Below, one piece after another: positions 44,769-53,647 of a DNA stretch of 64,000 nucleotides. Source of the DNA: an uncultured Lachnospiraceae bacterium (GTDB taxonomy: Bacteria; Bacillota; Clostridia; Lachnospirales; Lachnospiraceae); contig CAKRGM010000006.1 of the NCBI GenBank assembly GCA_934330725.1, positions 58,025 through 122,024 of the forward strand. Direction: 5' to 3'. The notes under the pieces were generated by a model. That model searched no databases and was not told the origin of the DNA. It worked only from the letters and a program-made list of their open reading frames with translations. The translations under genes and the position numbers were made by a program. The first letter of the stretch is position 1. Each line of letters begins with the position of its first letter.

Positions 44769-45260
44769 TTACTTATTCTTCTCATTAATATAGTTAATAA
44801 GGCCTTCTGCCTTAATAATTTTCTGCATGAATTCAGGAAATGCCTGGCCTTTAAAGCTTTCTCCTGTAGTCTTATCAGTAATAACACCACTGTCGAAATC
44901 AACCACAACCTCATCTCCTGCCTTGATAGCTGCCGAAGCCTCAGGGCATTCAATAATAGGAAGTCCGATATTAATAGAATTACGATAAAAAATTCTTGCA
45001 AAAGTTTCAGCAATAACACAGCTTACACCAGCAGCCTTAATAGCAATAGGTGCATGCTCTCTTGATGAACCACATCCAAAATTCTTATCAGCAACAATAA
45101 TGTCACCCTTCTTAACATTCTTAACAAAATCCTTATCAATATCCTCCATACAATGAGTTGCTAACTCAGCCGGATCTGATGAATTAAGATATCTTGCAGG
45201 AATAATAACATCAGTATCAACATTATCGCCAAACTTAAAAACCTTACCTTCTGCTTTCAT
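44769..45260 (-). CDS. leuD: 3-isopropylmalate dehydratase small subunit, 163 aa
   Basis: LeuD is the swivelling domain partner of LeuC in leucine synthesis. The N-terminus KVFKFGDNVDTDVIIPARYL and the substrate loop NFGCGSSREHAPIAIKAAG are the family signatures. GGAGG stands 6 nt before the ATG. The length is that of the bacterial/archaeal two-subunit class. Unusually, it is separated from leuC by about 340 bp of GC-rich palindromic DNA. Confidence 0.97.
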   Translation of the reverse strand: MKAEGKVFKFGDNVDTDVIIPARYLNSSDPAELATHCMEDIDKDFVKNVKKGDIIVADKNFGCGSSREHAPIAIKAAGVSCVIAETFARIFYRNSINIGLPIIECPEASAAIKAGDEVVVDFDSGVITDKTTGESFKGQAFPEFMQKIIKAEGLINYINEKNK

Positions 45261-45333
45261 AAAAAACCTCCATCTAAAATAAACAATTAAATTTCAAAAC
45301 TAAACTCTCTAACATACAATTCCCAGCTCGTCA

Positions 45334-45596
45334 TGCGCATTCACTTCACCATTCCCGGCCTGCCATGCGCATTTTGTGCGAAGCACAAAACAGCCCTTCC
45401 TCCGCATCAGCCAAGGCCGACAATGCGCATTTTGCGCAAAGCGCAAAACAGCATTGTCAGCCCCCGCCCCGGTAAAATTGCTTTTGTGCCGGATGGTAAC
45501 AGTGTGCCTGGGTAAAACCAGCTGACAGCGCGCCTCTGCAAAGTGAAGCGATGGCGGCTGGTTTTACCCGAGGCACACGCCCCACCGCCACAAAAC
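45334..45596. repeat. GC-rich nested palindromic element between leuC and leuD
   Basis: Two direct copies of ATGCGCATTTTGYGC ... GCRCAAAACAGC (45365-45394 and 45423-45452) each form a TTTTGYGC-loop-GCRCAAAA hairpin. The second is nested inside GACAATGC / GCATTGTC (45419-45426, 45451-45458). A third, larger structure pairs 45502-45522 with 45557-45578 (GTGTGCCTGGGTAAAACCAGC against its complement) and extends to TTTTGTG / CACAAAA (45482-45488, 45589-45595). The base composition differs sharply from the AT-rich flanks. There is no credible gene in it. Confidence 0.85.
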
Positions 45597-45601
45597 CAAA
45601 C

Positions 45602-46867
45602 TTACATACCTATAGCAGACGGCTCACTTATCTTTCCTGTGACTGCACTGGCTGCAGCAACTGCAGGACTTGCAAGATATATCTCTGAATCAACATGACC
45701 CATACGTCCGACGAAATTTCTGTTTGTTGTTGAAACACACTTTTCTCCTTCTGCAAGGATACCCATGTATCCACCAAGACATGGTCCGCATGTAGGTGTA
45801 CTTACAACTGCTCCCGCATTTATAAATGTCTGAACAAGTCCTTCTTCAATAGCCTGAAGGTAAATCTTCTGAGTAGCAGGAATTACAATCACGCGAAGTC
45901 CCTTTGCAACTTTTTTGCCTTCAAGAATTTTAGCTGCTGTTCTTAAATCTTCAATACGTCCATTTGTACATGAACCAATAACAACCTGATCAATCTTAAT
46001 ATCCTCAATTGAATCAACAGTATGAGTATTTTCCGGTAAATGTGGAAATGCAACTGTTGGTTTGATTTCTGCAAGATCAATATTGATAACCTGATCATAT
46101 TCAGCATCATCGTCAGCTGTATATTCTACAAAAGGTCTCTTTGAATGTTCTTTTAAATACTGTCTTGTAAGATCATCAACAGGGAATATACCATTCTTTC
46201 CACCTGCTTCAATTGCCATATTTGCGATTGTAAATCTGTCATCCATAGAAAGATTTGCAATACCATCACCTGTAAATTCCATTGACTTATATAAAGCTCC
46301 GTCAACACCTATCATTCCGATAATATGAAGGATAACATCCTTACCACTTACCCACTTTGATGGCTTGCCGGTAAGAACAAACTTGATTGCTGACGGAATC
46401 TTAAACCATGCTTTACCTGTTGCCATACCTGCAGCCATGTCTGTTGAACCTACACCTGTTGAGAAAGCGCCAAGTGCTCCGTATGTACATGTATGTGAAT
46501 CTGCTCCAATGATAACATCTCCTGCAACAGTAAGTCCCTGTTCCGGAAGAAGTGCATGTTCGATGCCCATCTGACCAACCTCGAAATAGTTTGTTATATC
46601 ATGCTTTGCAGCGAATTCGCGGACGCATTTGCAATGCTGTGCAGACTTTATATCCTTGTTAGGAACAAAATGATCAGGAACAAGCGCTATCTTATCTTTG
46701 TTAAATACACTCTTTACTGTCATTTTATCCATTTCATGAATTGCTACCGGTGATGTGATATCATTACCAAGTACGAGATCGAGATCTGCCTCAATAAGCT
46801 GTCCTGCCTTTACTTCATCAAGACCTGCATGTGCAGCAAGGATCTTCTGTGTCATTGTCATCCCCAT
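45602..46867 (-). CDS. leuC: 3-isopropylmalate dehydratase large subunit, 421 aa
   Basis: LeuC carries the 4Fe-4S cluster of isopropylmalate isomerase. Cluster cysteines lie in VIGSCTNGRIEDL and STPTCGPCLGG. GADSHTCTYGALGAFSTGVGSTD is the conserved substrate-binding region. AGGAGG precedes the ATG (46867) by 8 nt. It is divergent from a LysR-type regulator with overlapping promoters, which suggests that the regulator controls leucine synthesis. leuA and leuB are not in the window. Confidence 0.97.
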   Translation of the reverse strand: MGMTMTQKILAAHAGLDEVKAGQLIEADLDLVLGNDITSPVAIHEMDKMTVKSVFNKDKIALVPDHFVPNKDIKSAQHCKCVREFAAKHDITNYFEVGQMGIEHALLPEQGLTVAGDVIIGADSHTCTYGALGAFSTGVGSTDMAAGMATGKAWFKIPSAIKFVLTGKPSKWVSGKDVILHIIGMIGVDGALYKSMEFTGDGIANLSMDDRFTIANMAIEAGGKNGIFPVDDLTRQYLKEHSKRPFVEYTADDDAEYDQVINIDLAEIKPTVAFPHLPENTHTVDSIEDIKIDQVVIGSCTNGRIEDLRTAAKILEGKKVAKGLRVIVIPATQKIYLQAIEEGLVQTFINAGAVVSTPTCGPCLGGYMGILAEGEKCVSTTNRNFVGRMGHVDSEIYLASPAVAAASAVTGKISEPSAIGM

Positions 46868-46927
46868 TATAATTTCCTCCTTTTGCTTATAAACAAGCGA
46901 TTGTTATTGACATTTTTTCTTGATAAG

Positions 46928-46960
46928 TTGTATTCTACTGCATTGCCTGTTATAATGCAA
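46928..46960. promoter_or_regulatory. Overlapping divergent promoters of leuC and the LysR gene
   Basis: Plus strand: TTGTAT (46928-46933), 17 nt, TATAAT (46951-46956), toward the regulator. Minus strand: TTGCAT (46955-46960), 17 nt, TAGAAT (46932-46937), toward leuC. The two promoters occupy the same 33 bp, so polymerases must exclude each other. Confidence 0.75.
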
Positions 46961-46978
46961 ATACATATTATGTATATC

Positions 46979-47001
46979 CGCCATAACTTCATGTTATAGC
47001 G
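46979..47001. promoter_or_regulatory. Probable LysR-type operator
   Basis: An inverted repeat CGCCATAAC-TTCAT-GTTATAGCG with one mismatch lies about 40 bp upstream of the leuC -35 box and in the leader of the regulator gene. A second LysR-like dyad, GCATT-N9-AATGC, sits inside the promoter overlap (about 46940-46958). Confidence 0.7.
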
Positions 47002-47022
47002 AATAATGAAAGGAGCATCTGC

Positions 47023-47934
47023 ATGGACAGCACTTCTATTGGTTTATATCATACATTTTCAGTTGTTGCCGAAGCCGGCAGCATATCAAAAGCAGCCAAA
47101 GAGCTTTTTATCAGCCAGCCGGCTGTAAGTAAAGCCATAAAACGTCTTGAAAGCAAACTTGAAACCAGTTTATTTATCAGAACATCACGAGGTATACGTC
47201 TTACTAATGAAGGCCGGACTTTATACGAATATATACAGAACGCCTTTGAAACCATTGCGGCTGGTGAAGACAGTATTAAAAGAATGACGGAACTTGGAAT
47301 CGGACATATCAAAATCGGGGTAAGCTCTACTTTGTGCAAGCATATTCTCCTGCCTTTGCTTAAAGATTTTCTTAAACTCCATCCACATACACAGATTACT
47401 ATTTCATGTCAGTCTACTGCAAATACTATTCATTTTCTTGAAAACAAGGAAATTGACATCGGACTTATAGCTAAGACCGACAGCACAAAAAACCTGACCT
47501 GCATGCCTTGCGGTCATTATGGACATATCAGTGATATATTTGTTGCTGCCCCACATTATGTTAAAAGCCTTATTGAACGTGAAAATATTACAAAGTCAGA
47601 TATCCTTGAACATTCAAGTCTTATTCTGCTTGATAAAAAGAATGTAACCCGGCACTATATCGACAGTTATCTTAATAAATGGAATATTGAAACGAAAAAA
47701 GCAATGGAAGTAGACAGCATGGAACTCCTGATTGACTTTGTAAAAACCGGACTCGGCGCCGGATGCGTCATTGAAGAATTTATTACTGATGAACTTGCAT
47801 GTGGACAACTTGTAAAGATTGCGACACCTTCCGCAATAAAACAGCGAAATGTCTGTTTTGCCTATAACAATACTGTAACAATGAACAGCGCAGCAGAACT
47901 GTTTATTGAGTTTATACAACAGCAACAACAATAA
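47023..47934 (+). CDS. LysR-type transcriptional regulator, probable regulator of leuCD, 303 aa
   Basis: The N-terminal winged helix-turn-helix reads YHTFSVVAEAGSISKAAKELFISQPAVSKAIKRLE, followed by a linker helix and a periplasmic-binding-like effector domain (ITISCQSTANTIHFLENKEIDIGLIAK). AAAGGAG lies 8 nt before the ATG. Divergent position and shared promoter/operator region point to control of leuC and itself, most likely with a branched-chain intermediate as effector; the latter is inference. Confidence 0.93.
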   Translation: MDSTSIGLYHTFSVVAEAGSISKAAKELFISQPAVSKAIKRLESKLETSLFIRTSRGIRLTNEGRTLYEYIQNAFETIAAGEDSIKRMTELGIGHIKIGVSSTLCKHILLPLLKDFLKLHPHTQITISCQSTANTIHFLENKEIDIGLIAKTDSTKNLTCMPCGHYGHISDIFVAAPHYVKSLIERENITKSDILEHSSLILLDKKNVTRHYIDSYLNKWNIETKKAMEVDSMELLIDFVKTGLGAGCVIEEFITDELACGQLVKIATPSAIKQRNVCFAYNNTVTMNSAAELFIEFIQQQQQ

Positions 47935-47961
47935 TTAAATAAGCACGCTAAACTCACACAA

Positions 47962-48002
47962 AAACAGCAGTAGTGTACTTAAACGTAACTACTGCTGTTT
48001 TT
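47962..48002 (+). terminator. Bidirectional terminator between the LysR gene and tRNA-Pro
   Basis: AAACAGCAGTAGT ... ACTACTGCTGTTTTTG forms a 12-13 bp perfect stem with T-runs on both strands. It can stop transcription of the regulator (plus) and of the tRNA (minus). Confidence 0.9.
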
Positions 48003-48029
48003 GTTAATTAATAAATTCATTTTACATCA

Positions 48030-48103
48030 TCGGTGCGACGTGATTCGAACACGCGACCTCTGCGTCCCGAACGCAGCGCTCTACCAAGCTGAGCCACGCA
48101 CCG
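48030..48103 (-). tRNA. tRNA-Pro (anticodon CGG)
   Basis: The minus strand folds as a full cloverleaf: acceptor CGGTGCG/CGCACCG, D-arm GCTC/GAGC, anticodon stem CTGCG/CGCAG with loop TTCGGGA, T-loop TTCGAAT and discriminator A. The anticodon CGG reads proline codon CCG. CCA is not encoded and must be added by nucleotidyltransferase. Confidence 0.96.
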
Positions 48104-48216
48104 TTTGCGTTAACGCACTAAACATTATTATACGCAATTGCAGTGGCTTTTTCAAGATGTAATATAATATTTTTTACCATATTTTTTGCATAAGAGCTTT
48201 TTTCTGACTGTAAATG

Positions 48217-48957
48217 TTACAGCACTTTCGAAAGGAATACCTTCAGTCTTTCAACCTTAGGATTGCTAAAGAGTTCCTCTGGTGCCTCATCTTCTTTTAT
48301 AAGCCCTTCATCAACGAACCACACTCTGTCTGCAACCTCTCTTGCAAATCCCATCTCATGCGTTACAATTACCATTGTCATTCCTTCTGCTGCAACTTCC
48401 TTTATAAGGCTTAAAACCTCGCCTACCATTTCAGGATCAAGTGCTGATGTCGGTTCATCAAAAAGCATCACATCCGGATTCATTGCAAGTGATCTCACTA
48501 TTGCAACACGCTGTTTTTGTCCGCCTGAAAGCATTTCAGGATACACATCCGCCTTATCTGAAAGACCTATTCTTGCAAGCAATTCATCTGCCTTTTTATC
48601 TGCATCTGCCTTTGACATTTTACCAAGACTTACAGGTGCAAATGTAATATTTTGTTTGATTGTCTTATTAGGAAAAAGGTTAAACTGCTGGAATACCATT
48701 CCAATCTTTTCTCTTACCTTGTCTATATTCACACCTTTTGCTGTAATTTCCTGACCTTCAAACAGCACCGCACCTGATGTGGGCTGTTCAAGAAGATTAA
48801 GTGAACGTAAAAATGTTGACTTTCCACAGCCTGAAGGTCCGATTATTGCAATGACCTCACCTTTTTTTATTCTTGCGTTTATCCCTTTTAATACTTCATT
48901 TTTGCCATATGATTTATGTAAATTATTTACTTCTATTAGTACTTCATTATCTTTCAT
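48217..48957 (-). CDS. Polar amino-acid ABC transporter ATP-binding protein, 246 aa
   Basis: A GlnQ/HisP-type ATPase: Walker A GPSGCGKST, Q-loop FQQFNLFPN, signature LSGGQKQR, Walker B VMLFDEPTSALDPE, and the H-loop VTHEMGFAREV. It overlaps the permease fusion gene by 11 nt, with AAGGAG 11 nt before its ATG. It powers the transporter encoded by the next gene upstream. No clear terminator follows within the 110 bp before the tRNA gene. Confidence 0.95.
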   Translation of the reverse strand: MKDNEVLIEVNNLHKSYGKNEVLKGINARIKKGEVIAIIGPSGCGKSTFLRSLNLLEQPTSGAVLFEGQEITAKGVNIDKVREKIGMVFQQFNLFPNKTIKQNITFAPVSLGKMSKADADKKADELLARIGLSDKADVYPEMLSGGQKQRVAIVRSLAMNPDVMLFDEPTSALDPEMVGEVLSLIKEVAAEGMTMVIVTHEMGFAREVADRVWFVDEGLIKEDEAPEELFSNPKVERLKVFLSKVL

Positions 48958-50581
48958 TCTTTCTTAATCTCCTTTCAAGTCTGCCCACACCATATGAAAG
49001 TATTGTAACTATAATAAGATAGATCAATGCTACAAGTATTAAAGGCATAAATGCTTCCCATGTAATACTTCTTATGATATCGCCACCTTTTGTAAGATCG
49101 ACAAGACCAATATAACCACTTATTGATGTCTCTTTTATAAGACTGATAAATTCATTTCCAAGCGCCGGAAGGATGTTTTTTACAGCCTGTGGAAGTATAA
49201 TTGCAACCATTGTCTTTTTATAGCTGAGTCCAAGACTTCTTCCCGCTTCAAACTGGCCTTTGTCAACTGCCATTATACCGGAACGGACAATCTCAGCCAT
49301 ATAAGCAGCTGAATTAAGTCCAAATGCAATAATAGCTACAAGCAGTTTATTTATATTAACACTTGCAAACACTATGTAGTATATGATAAGCAGCTGCACC
49401 ATTGCAGGCGTACCTCTGATTATCATAAGATATACCTTACATATTGCATTTAATATTTTAAAGCCGCCGTTCATGTCATGATTTGTTCTGATAATTGCAA
49501 TCAAAACTCCCAATAAAAGACCTATAATCAATGCAAATACTGTAATAATAAGTGTATTCTTAAGACCTGTCAGTATGTATTTGTATCTTCCCTCGTCTAT
49601 GAAGTTAGATTTGAATTTTTCTGTAAATGACTGTGTTGCTGAAACTTTTTCACCTGAATTTACTATTACAACCTGCTTTGATGTTGCATAACTGTCTGTA
49701 AAATCGATATTTTTAAGACGTTCCTCTGTAACAGTCATACCTGCAGCACCTACATCTGCTTTACCTGACTGTACTGCATTTATAATTGAATCAAATTCCA
49801 TGTCTTCGATTTTAAGTTCCATACCAAGTTCATCACATATGGCACTCATTATATCCGGGTCAATACCTGTAATCTTGTTATCCTGATAATATTCATAAGG
49901 CGGGAACGAAGCATTAGTTGCCATTACAAGTATTCCATTGCTTCTGTCAACATTCTTTGGATTATATGGCTTTGTACCTTTTACATCATCGCTTCCTGTA
50001 TAATTATCAATTATATTCTGAAATGTTCCGTCATCCTTAAGCTCCTTTAAAGCTTTATTTATTTTCTCCTTAAGTTCACTGTTCTGCTTACTTACACATA
50101 TTGCATAATCTTCATCTGCAAATGCCTCATCAAGGATTTTTAACTCAGGATTTTTTTGTATAAATTCTTTTGCCGGCTGTTCATCAAGAATAATACAGTC
50201 TATCTTATTCTGCTTAAGTGCCTGAACAGCATCTGCAGCCTTGTTATATCTTTCGATAGTTGTTCCTGCCTCATCGCCTTCATAATCAGACGCATAAATA
50301 TCTCCTGTAGTTCCTAACTGAACACCTATTTTATGTCCTGCGATATCATCTACACACTCTATTTTCTTCTTCTGATCTGCCGTATTATCCGAAGTCTTGT
50401 CAGATGCACTGTCTGTTTTATCTGTGCCACTGCCATCTGTACCTGTGCCGGCTTCGGCTGCAACAGTCTCCTGTGTAGTTTCTTCTGTGGCGCTTACTGC
50501 CTTTAAGTTCAATGCAAACATTCCCGTAAGAATTGCAAGCACTCCAAGCATTGCAGCAAACATTCTGGTTTTCTTTTTCAT
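48947..50581 (-). CDS. Amino-acid ABC transporter: permease fused to an apparently circularly permuted binding protein, 544 aa
   Basis: Signal peptide/anchor 1-31; Thr/Asp/Ser/Lys-rich linker to 73. Residues 77-147 match the second lobe of GlnH-type binding proteins (DDIAGHKIGVQLGTTGDIYA, AVQALKQNKIDCIILDEQPA) and 148-195 the C-terminal strand-helix of lobe 1 (LKILDEAFADEDYAICV). Only after this, at 215-310, comes what is normally the N-terminal part of lobe 1 (GILVMATNASFPPYEYY, FDSIINAVQSGKADVGAAGM, ERLKNIDFTDSYATSKQVV). A HisM-type permease fills 330-544, with the EAA loop EAGRSLGLSYKKTM. Together the pieces make one whole binding protein in permuted order. GGAG stands 7 nt before the ATG. 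Confidence 0.9.
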   Translation of the reverse strand: MKKKTRMFAAMLGVLAILTGMFALNLKAVSATEETTQETVAAEAGTGTDGSGTDKTDSASDKTSDNTADQKKKIECVDDIAGHKIGVQLGTTGDIYASDYEGDEAGTTIERYNKAADAVQALKQNKIDCIILDEQPAKEFIQKNPELKILDEAFADEDYAICVSKQNSELKEKINKALKELKDDGTFQNIIDNYTGSDDVKGTKPYNPKNVDRSNGILVMATNASFPPYEYYQDNKITGIDPDIMSAICDELGMELKIEDMEFDSIINAVQSGKADVGAAGMTVTEERLKNIDFTDSYATSKQVVIVNSGEKVSATQSFTEKFKSNFIDEGRYKYILTGLKNTLIITVFALIIGLLLGVLIAIIRTNHDMNGGFKILNAICKVYLMIIRGTPAMVQLLIIYYIVFASVNINKLLVAIIAFGLNSAAYMAEIVRSGIMAVDKGQFEAGRSLGLSYKKTMVAIILPQAVKNILPALGNEFISLIKETSISGYIGLVDLTKGGDIIRSITWEAFMPLILVALIYLIIVTILSYGVGRLERRLRKNER

Positions 50582-50632
50582 ACTTTTTCTCCATTTCTAA
50601 AGCACTCAGCTTTTTTTTTACCTGTATACCCA

Positions 50633-51715
50633 CTATGCAAATTGCCTTGATTCTGCTTTATCAAGAATATCGGTGATTGCATCGAGTACTTTTGTCATTT
50701 CCTCTCTTGTACCTATGGTGATTCTGATATAGTCATTTATTCTTTCATTGTTATAATGTCTTACAAGAATATGTCTTTTCTTTAACTCACTGCATATATG
50801 TACTGCATCAACATTTTTATGTCTGGCAAATGCGAAATTTGTCGTTGTAGGCATTACTTCAAATCCGATGTGTTTCAATTCATCCTCAAACCACTCTCTG
50901 TTTTCAATGACGGTCTCAACGCATTTTTTAAAGTACTCTTTGTCATTTACTGCCGCTGTCCCTGCTGCAATTGCAAGCGAACTCATGTTAAATGGGTTAA
51001 ATGTAAATTTGATTTTATTCATATCTTCAATTATCTCTTTTGATGATATTGCAAAACCAATACGTCCACCGGCCAGATTACGTGATTTTGAAAATGTCTG
51101 TACCACTATAAGATTCGGGTATTTATTAACTAATAGTATACACGATTCGTTGCCATAATCAACATATGCTTCATCAATTATAACCATTCTTTTAGGATTT
51201 TTTTTAACTATTCGTTCTATTTCACTTACCGGAACAGCCTGCCCTGTTGGATTATTGGGATTTGCAAGTATTACATCCCTGTCAGAATTTACATAATCTT
51301 CTACATCTACATTAAGATTTTCATCAAGTGGAATCTGTTCATAATCAAGGTTATATGTCTTTGCATATGTCCTGTAGAAATCATATGTTATATCCGGAAA
51401 ACACACCTTCATGCCTTTTCTGAAAAAACTCATAAGACAGAAGCCAAGCACTTCATCAGCACCATTTCCTACAAATATCTGTTCAGGTCCAAAACCATAA
51501 TTTTCTCCTATCGCTTTTCTAAGTTCCATGCAGTGTGGGTCAGAATAATGTCCCATATGATTTATTTCAGTACTGCTGATTACTTCAATTACCTTAGGCG
51601 ACGGTGGAAATGAAGATTCGTTTGCATTAAGTTTTATATACTGGCCTTCTTTTGGCTGTTCACCCGGAATATATGCCTCCATGTCGTTATAATCGTCCAA
51701 TAAAAAGAAACTCAT
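50633..51715 (-). CDS. Histidinol-phosphate aminotransferase-like PLP enzyme, 360 aa
   Basis: A fold-type I class II aminotransferase. KLNANESSFPPSPKV at the N-terminus, NPNNPTGQAVP, IIDEAYVDYG and the PLP lysine in QTFSKSRNLAGGRIG match HisC. The operon contains no other histidine-synthesis gene. It includes a hydroxyacid dehydrogenase and a guanidino-group hydrolase instead. It may therefore transaminate an imported amino acid rather than make histidine. The gap to the upstream gene is 18 nt. Confidence 0.88.
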   Translation of the reverse strand: MSFFLLDDYNDMEAYIPGEQPKEGQYIKLNANESSFPPSPKVIEVISSTEINHMGHYSDPHCMELRKAIGENYGFGPEQIFVGNGADEVLGFCLMSFFRKGMKVCFPDITYDFYRTYAKTYNLDYEQIPLDENLNVDVEDYVNSDRDVILANPNNPTGQAVPVSEIERIVKKNPKRMVIIDEAYVDYGNESCILLVNKYPNLIVVQTFSKSRNLAGGRIGFAISSKEIIEDMNKIKFTFNPFNMSSLAIAAGTAAVNDKEYFKKCVETVIENREWFEDELKHIGFEVMPTTTNFAFARHKNVDAVHICSELKKRHILVRHYNNERINDYIRITIGTREEMTKVLDAITDILDKAESRQFA

Positions 51716-51733
51716 ATTTATCTGCCTCCGTTC

Positions 51734-52567
51734 TTAAATTCTTTCAAGTGGAAATGTCATGCAGTGAGGGCCGCCACCAGCTTTAAGTATTTCTGTAATG
51801 TCAAGTTCAATAACATCCATTCCATTTTCACGAAGCTGCCTGTTTACTTCCTTATTTTTTGCAAGTGACAGTACTTTCTTATTGCCAAGTGCCTGCAGAT
51901 TGCATCCATGCTCAAATATCGCTGCCTCTTCAACATTTATAATCTTTATATCAAGTTTATCAAGCTCTTTCTTAAAATCATCCGGAAGTCCATCATAACA
52001 GGCAACGGCAAGATTATCATCTACAAGATTAAAACACATATCAAGATGCAGGTATGCCGGATTTAGTTTAACACCAAACACTCTGTAACCTAATGGTTCA
52101 AGCTGCTTTTTTATTTCCCCGACACCTTTTTCATTAGTTCTGTCTGCCATTCCGACTGCAATTGTTTTTTCGTTTAAAAATGCAAAATCGCCGCCTTCAA
52201 ATATTCCTTCACTAACTGTTGCAACAACCGGTACACCAAGTTCTTTCATTCTTTTCTCATAATCCGTATGCTCCCTGTATCTTAACGGAAGCTTGAAATT
52301 GCCAAGAATATAGCCTTCCTTTACACATCCGCCAAAATCCCTTGCAAATACTGAATTAGGTCTTTCCTCGTCAGAATCAAGAAATTCAACCTCAACTCCA
52401 TTATCGCGGTAAGCCTTGACAAATTCCTCATGCTCTTTTTTCATTTTTTCCAGATCAAGTATCTCATCCCACTTTTTTGCAATTTCATTTATTTTTGCTG
52501 CTTTAAGGTAATCAGGCTTTGATACCAGTACCCTCTTAAGCACTCCTGTTCCATTCTTTACAAACAT
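51734..52567 (-). CDS. DDAH/arginine-deiminase-like hydrolase, 277 aa
   Basis: A pentein-fold guanidine-modifying enzyme. The substrate/catalytic residues appear in FARDFGG, GIFEGGDFAFL, YLHLDMCFNLVDD (His) and the C-terminal GGGPHCMTFPLERI with nucleophile Cys269. The 277-residue length is that of dimethylargininase-like proteins rather than of arginine deiminase (about 410). Likely substrates are arginine, a methylated arginine or another guanidino compound, giving citrulline-type products. Position between a hydroxyacid dehydrogenase and an aminotransferase suggests a catabolic route. Confidence 0.9.
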   Translation of the reverse strand: MFVKNGTGVLKRVLVSKPDYLKAAKINEIAKKWDEILDLEKMKKEHEEFVKAYRDNGVEVEFLDSDEERPNSVFARDFGGCVKEGYILGNFKLPLRYREHTDYEKRMKELGVPVVATVSEGIFEGGDFAFLNEKTIAVGMADRTNEKGVGEIKKQLEPLGYRVFGVKLNPAYLHLDMCFNLVDDNLAVACYDGLPDDFKKELDKLDIKIINVEEAAIFEHGCNLQALGNKKVLSLAKNKEVNRQLRENGMDVIELDITEILKAGGGPHCMTFPLERI

Positions 52568-52626
52568 TTGCTTTCCTCCTGTTGTTTTTAAATTCTGTTT
52601 ATGCGTAACATATAAGATTCTTAATA

Positions 52627-53631
52627 TCAGTTGACAATCCTGTGAATCTTTTCGATTCTGCCCTTAAAATAATTAATCAGATTATCACATGCTGTCTTTC
52701 TTAACAGATATTCCGATTGCTCTGAAAAAAATGCTGAATGAGGGGTTATTATTACGTTGTCCCTTCTTAATAACCTGCATGATTTAAGATCCGGTATTTC
52801 ACTTGAAAGGACATCAAGCCCGGCGCCCCTTACAGTTCCGTTATCAAGTGCTTCACAAAGAGCTTCCTCATCAACTGCCGCTCCTCTTGCAACGTTTATA
52901 AATACCGGGTGCTGTCTCATTGTGCTAAACGTCTGTCGGTTGAAGTAGTGATAATTCTCTTTTGTCTGTGCCATATGGTTTGATATTATATCGCAGTTTT
53001 CTAAAATATACTGTGGGCTTGTTTTAATAATATCTGTATCAGAATCCGGTGTTTTTACATACTCATCATAAAAATACACTTTCATTCCAAGTGCTTTCGC
53101 CTTTTTTGCAACTTCTTTTCCTATTCTTCCATATCCGAATATTCCCAGCTTCTGACCTTCAACTCTTTTTAAATTATAACAGTCTGAATAATCCCAGTTA
53201 TTATTCTGCTCAACATCTTTTGTATAAAACTTAAGTCCTCTGTTAAGTGCCATAATAAGACTTATCGCATGCTCGGCAACCTCTTTTGTACAGTATTCTT
53301 CAATTGCCATTACAGTTATATTTTTTTCTTTGGCATATTTTGTATCAACATCGCTAAAGCCTGTAGCATCAAGTGAAATACATTTCAACTTTTTTGCCTT
53401 TGCCGCTGCATCTATAACATTTTTGTCTATTGGTACAAATGCTGTAATAAGTGCATCCGCACCTGAAACCCTGTTTATAAATTCCTGCCGGGCTGCATTG
53501 CCTGTGCCATCTGCACAATACGGGTAAATTTCGACTTCAAACCCCGGCTGACTTCCAAGCTCGCTCTCCAGAAGATACTGCTTTTCAGCATATGCATTAT
53601 GACCATCACTGTCACTAATTAAAATTTTCAT
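52627..53631 (-). CDS. D-2-hydroxyacid dehydrogenase, 334 aa
   Basis: The NAD motif is LGIFGYGRIGKEVAKKA. Catalytic Arg lies in INVARGAAVDEEAL, a probable Glu in LSSEIPD and His in ITPHSAFFSE. The N-terminal domain contains ALITAFVPIDKNVIDAAAK. It resembles the CtBP/phosphoglycerate-dehydrogenase branch. As first gene of a five-gene operon it would reduce a 2-oxo acid, perhaps that made by the HisC-like enzyme. The ATG at 53631 has GGAG 6 nt upstream and lies just behind a terminator-like hairpin in the leader. Confidence 0.92.
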   Translation of the reverse strand: MKILISDSDGHNAYAEKQYLLESELGSQPGFEVEIYPYCADGTGNAARQEFINRVSGADALITAFVPIDKNVIDAAAKAKKLKCISLDATGFSDVDTKYAKEKNITVMAIEEYCTKEVAEHAISLIMALNRGLKFYTKDVEQNNNWDYSDCYNLKRVEGQKLGIFGYGRIGKEVAKKAKALGMKVYFYDEYVKTPDSDTDIIKTSPQYILENCDIISNHMAQTKENYHYFNRQTFSTMRQHPVFINVARGAAVDEEALCEALDNGTVRGAGLDVLSSEIPDLKSCRLLRRDNVIITPHSAFFSEQSEYLLRKTACDNLINYFKGRIEKIHRIVN

Positions 53632-53647
53632 ATATTTCTCCAATGTC

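Noticed and set aside
45333..45515. 60-residue plus-strand frame in the leuC-leuD gap
   Set aside because: It merely translates the palindromic units; no ribosome site and no plausible protein composition.
50633..51715. Assignment as histidine biosynthesis hisC
   Set aside because: No other his gene is linked, and the operon context favours a different amino-acid role; only the family level is claimed.
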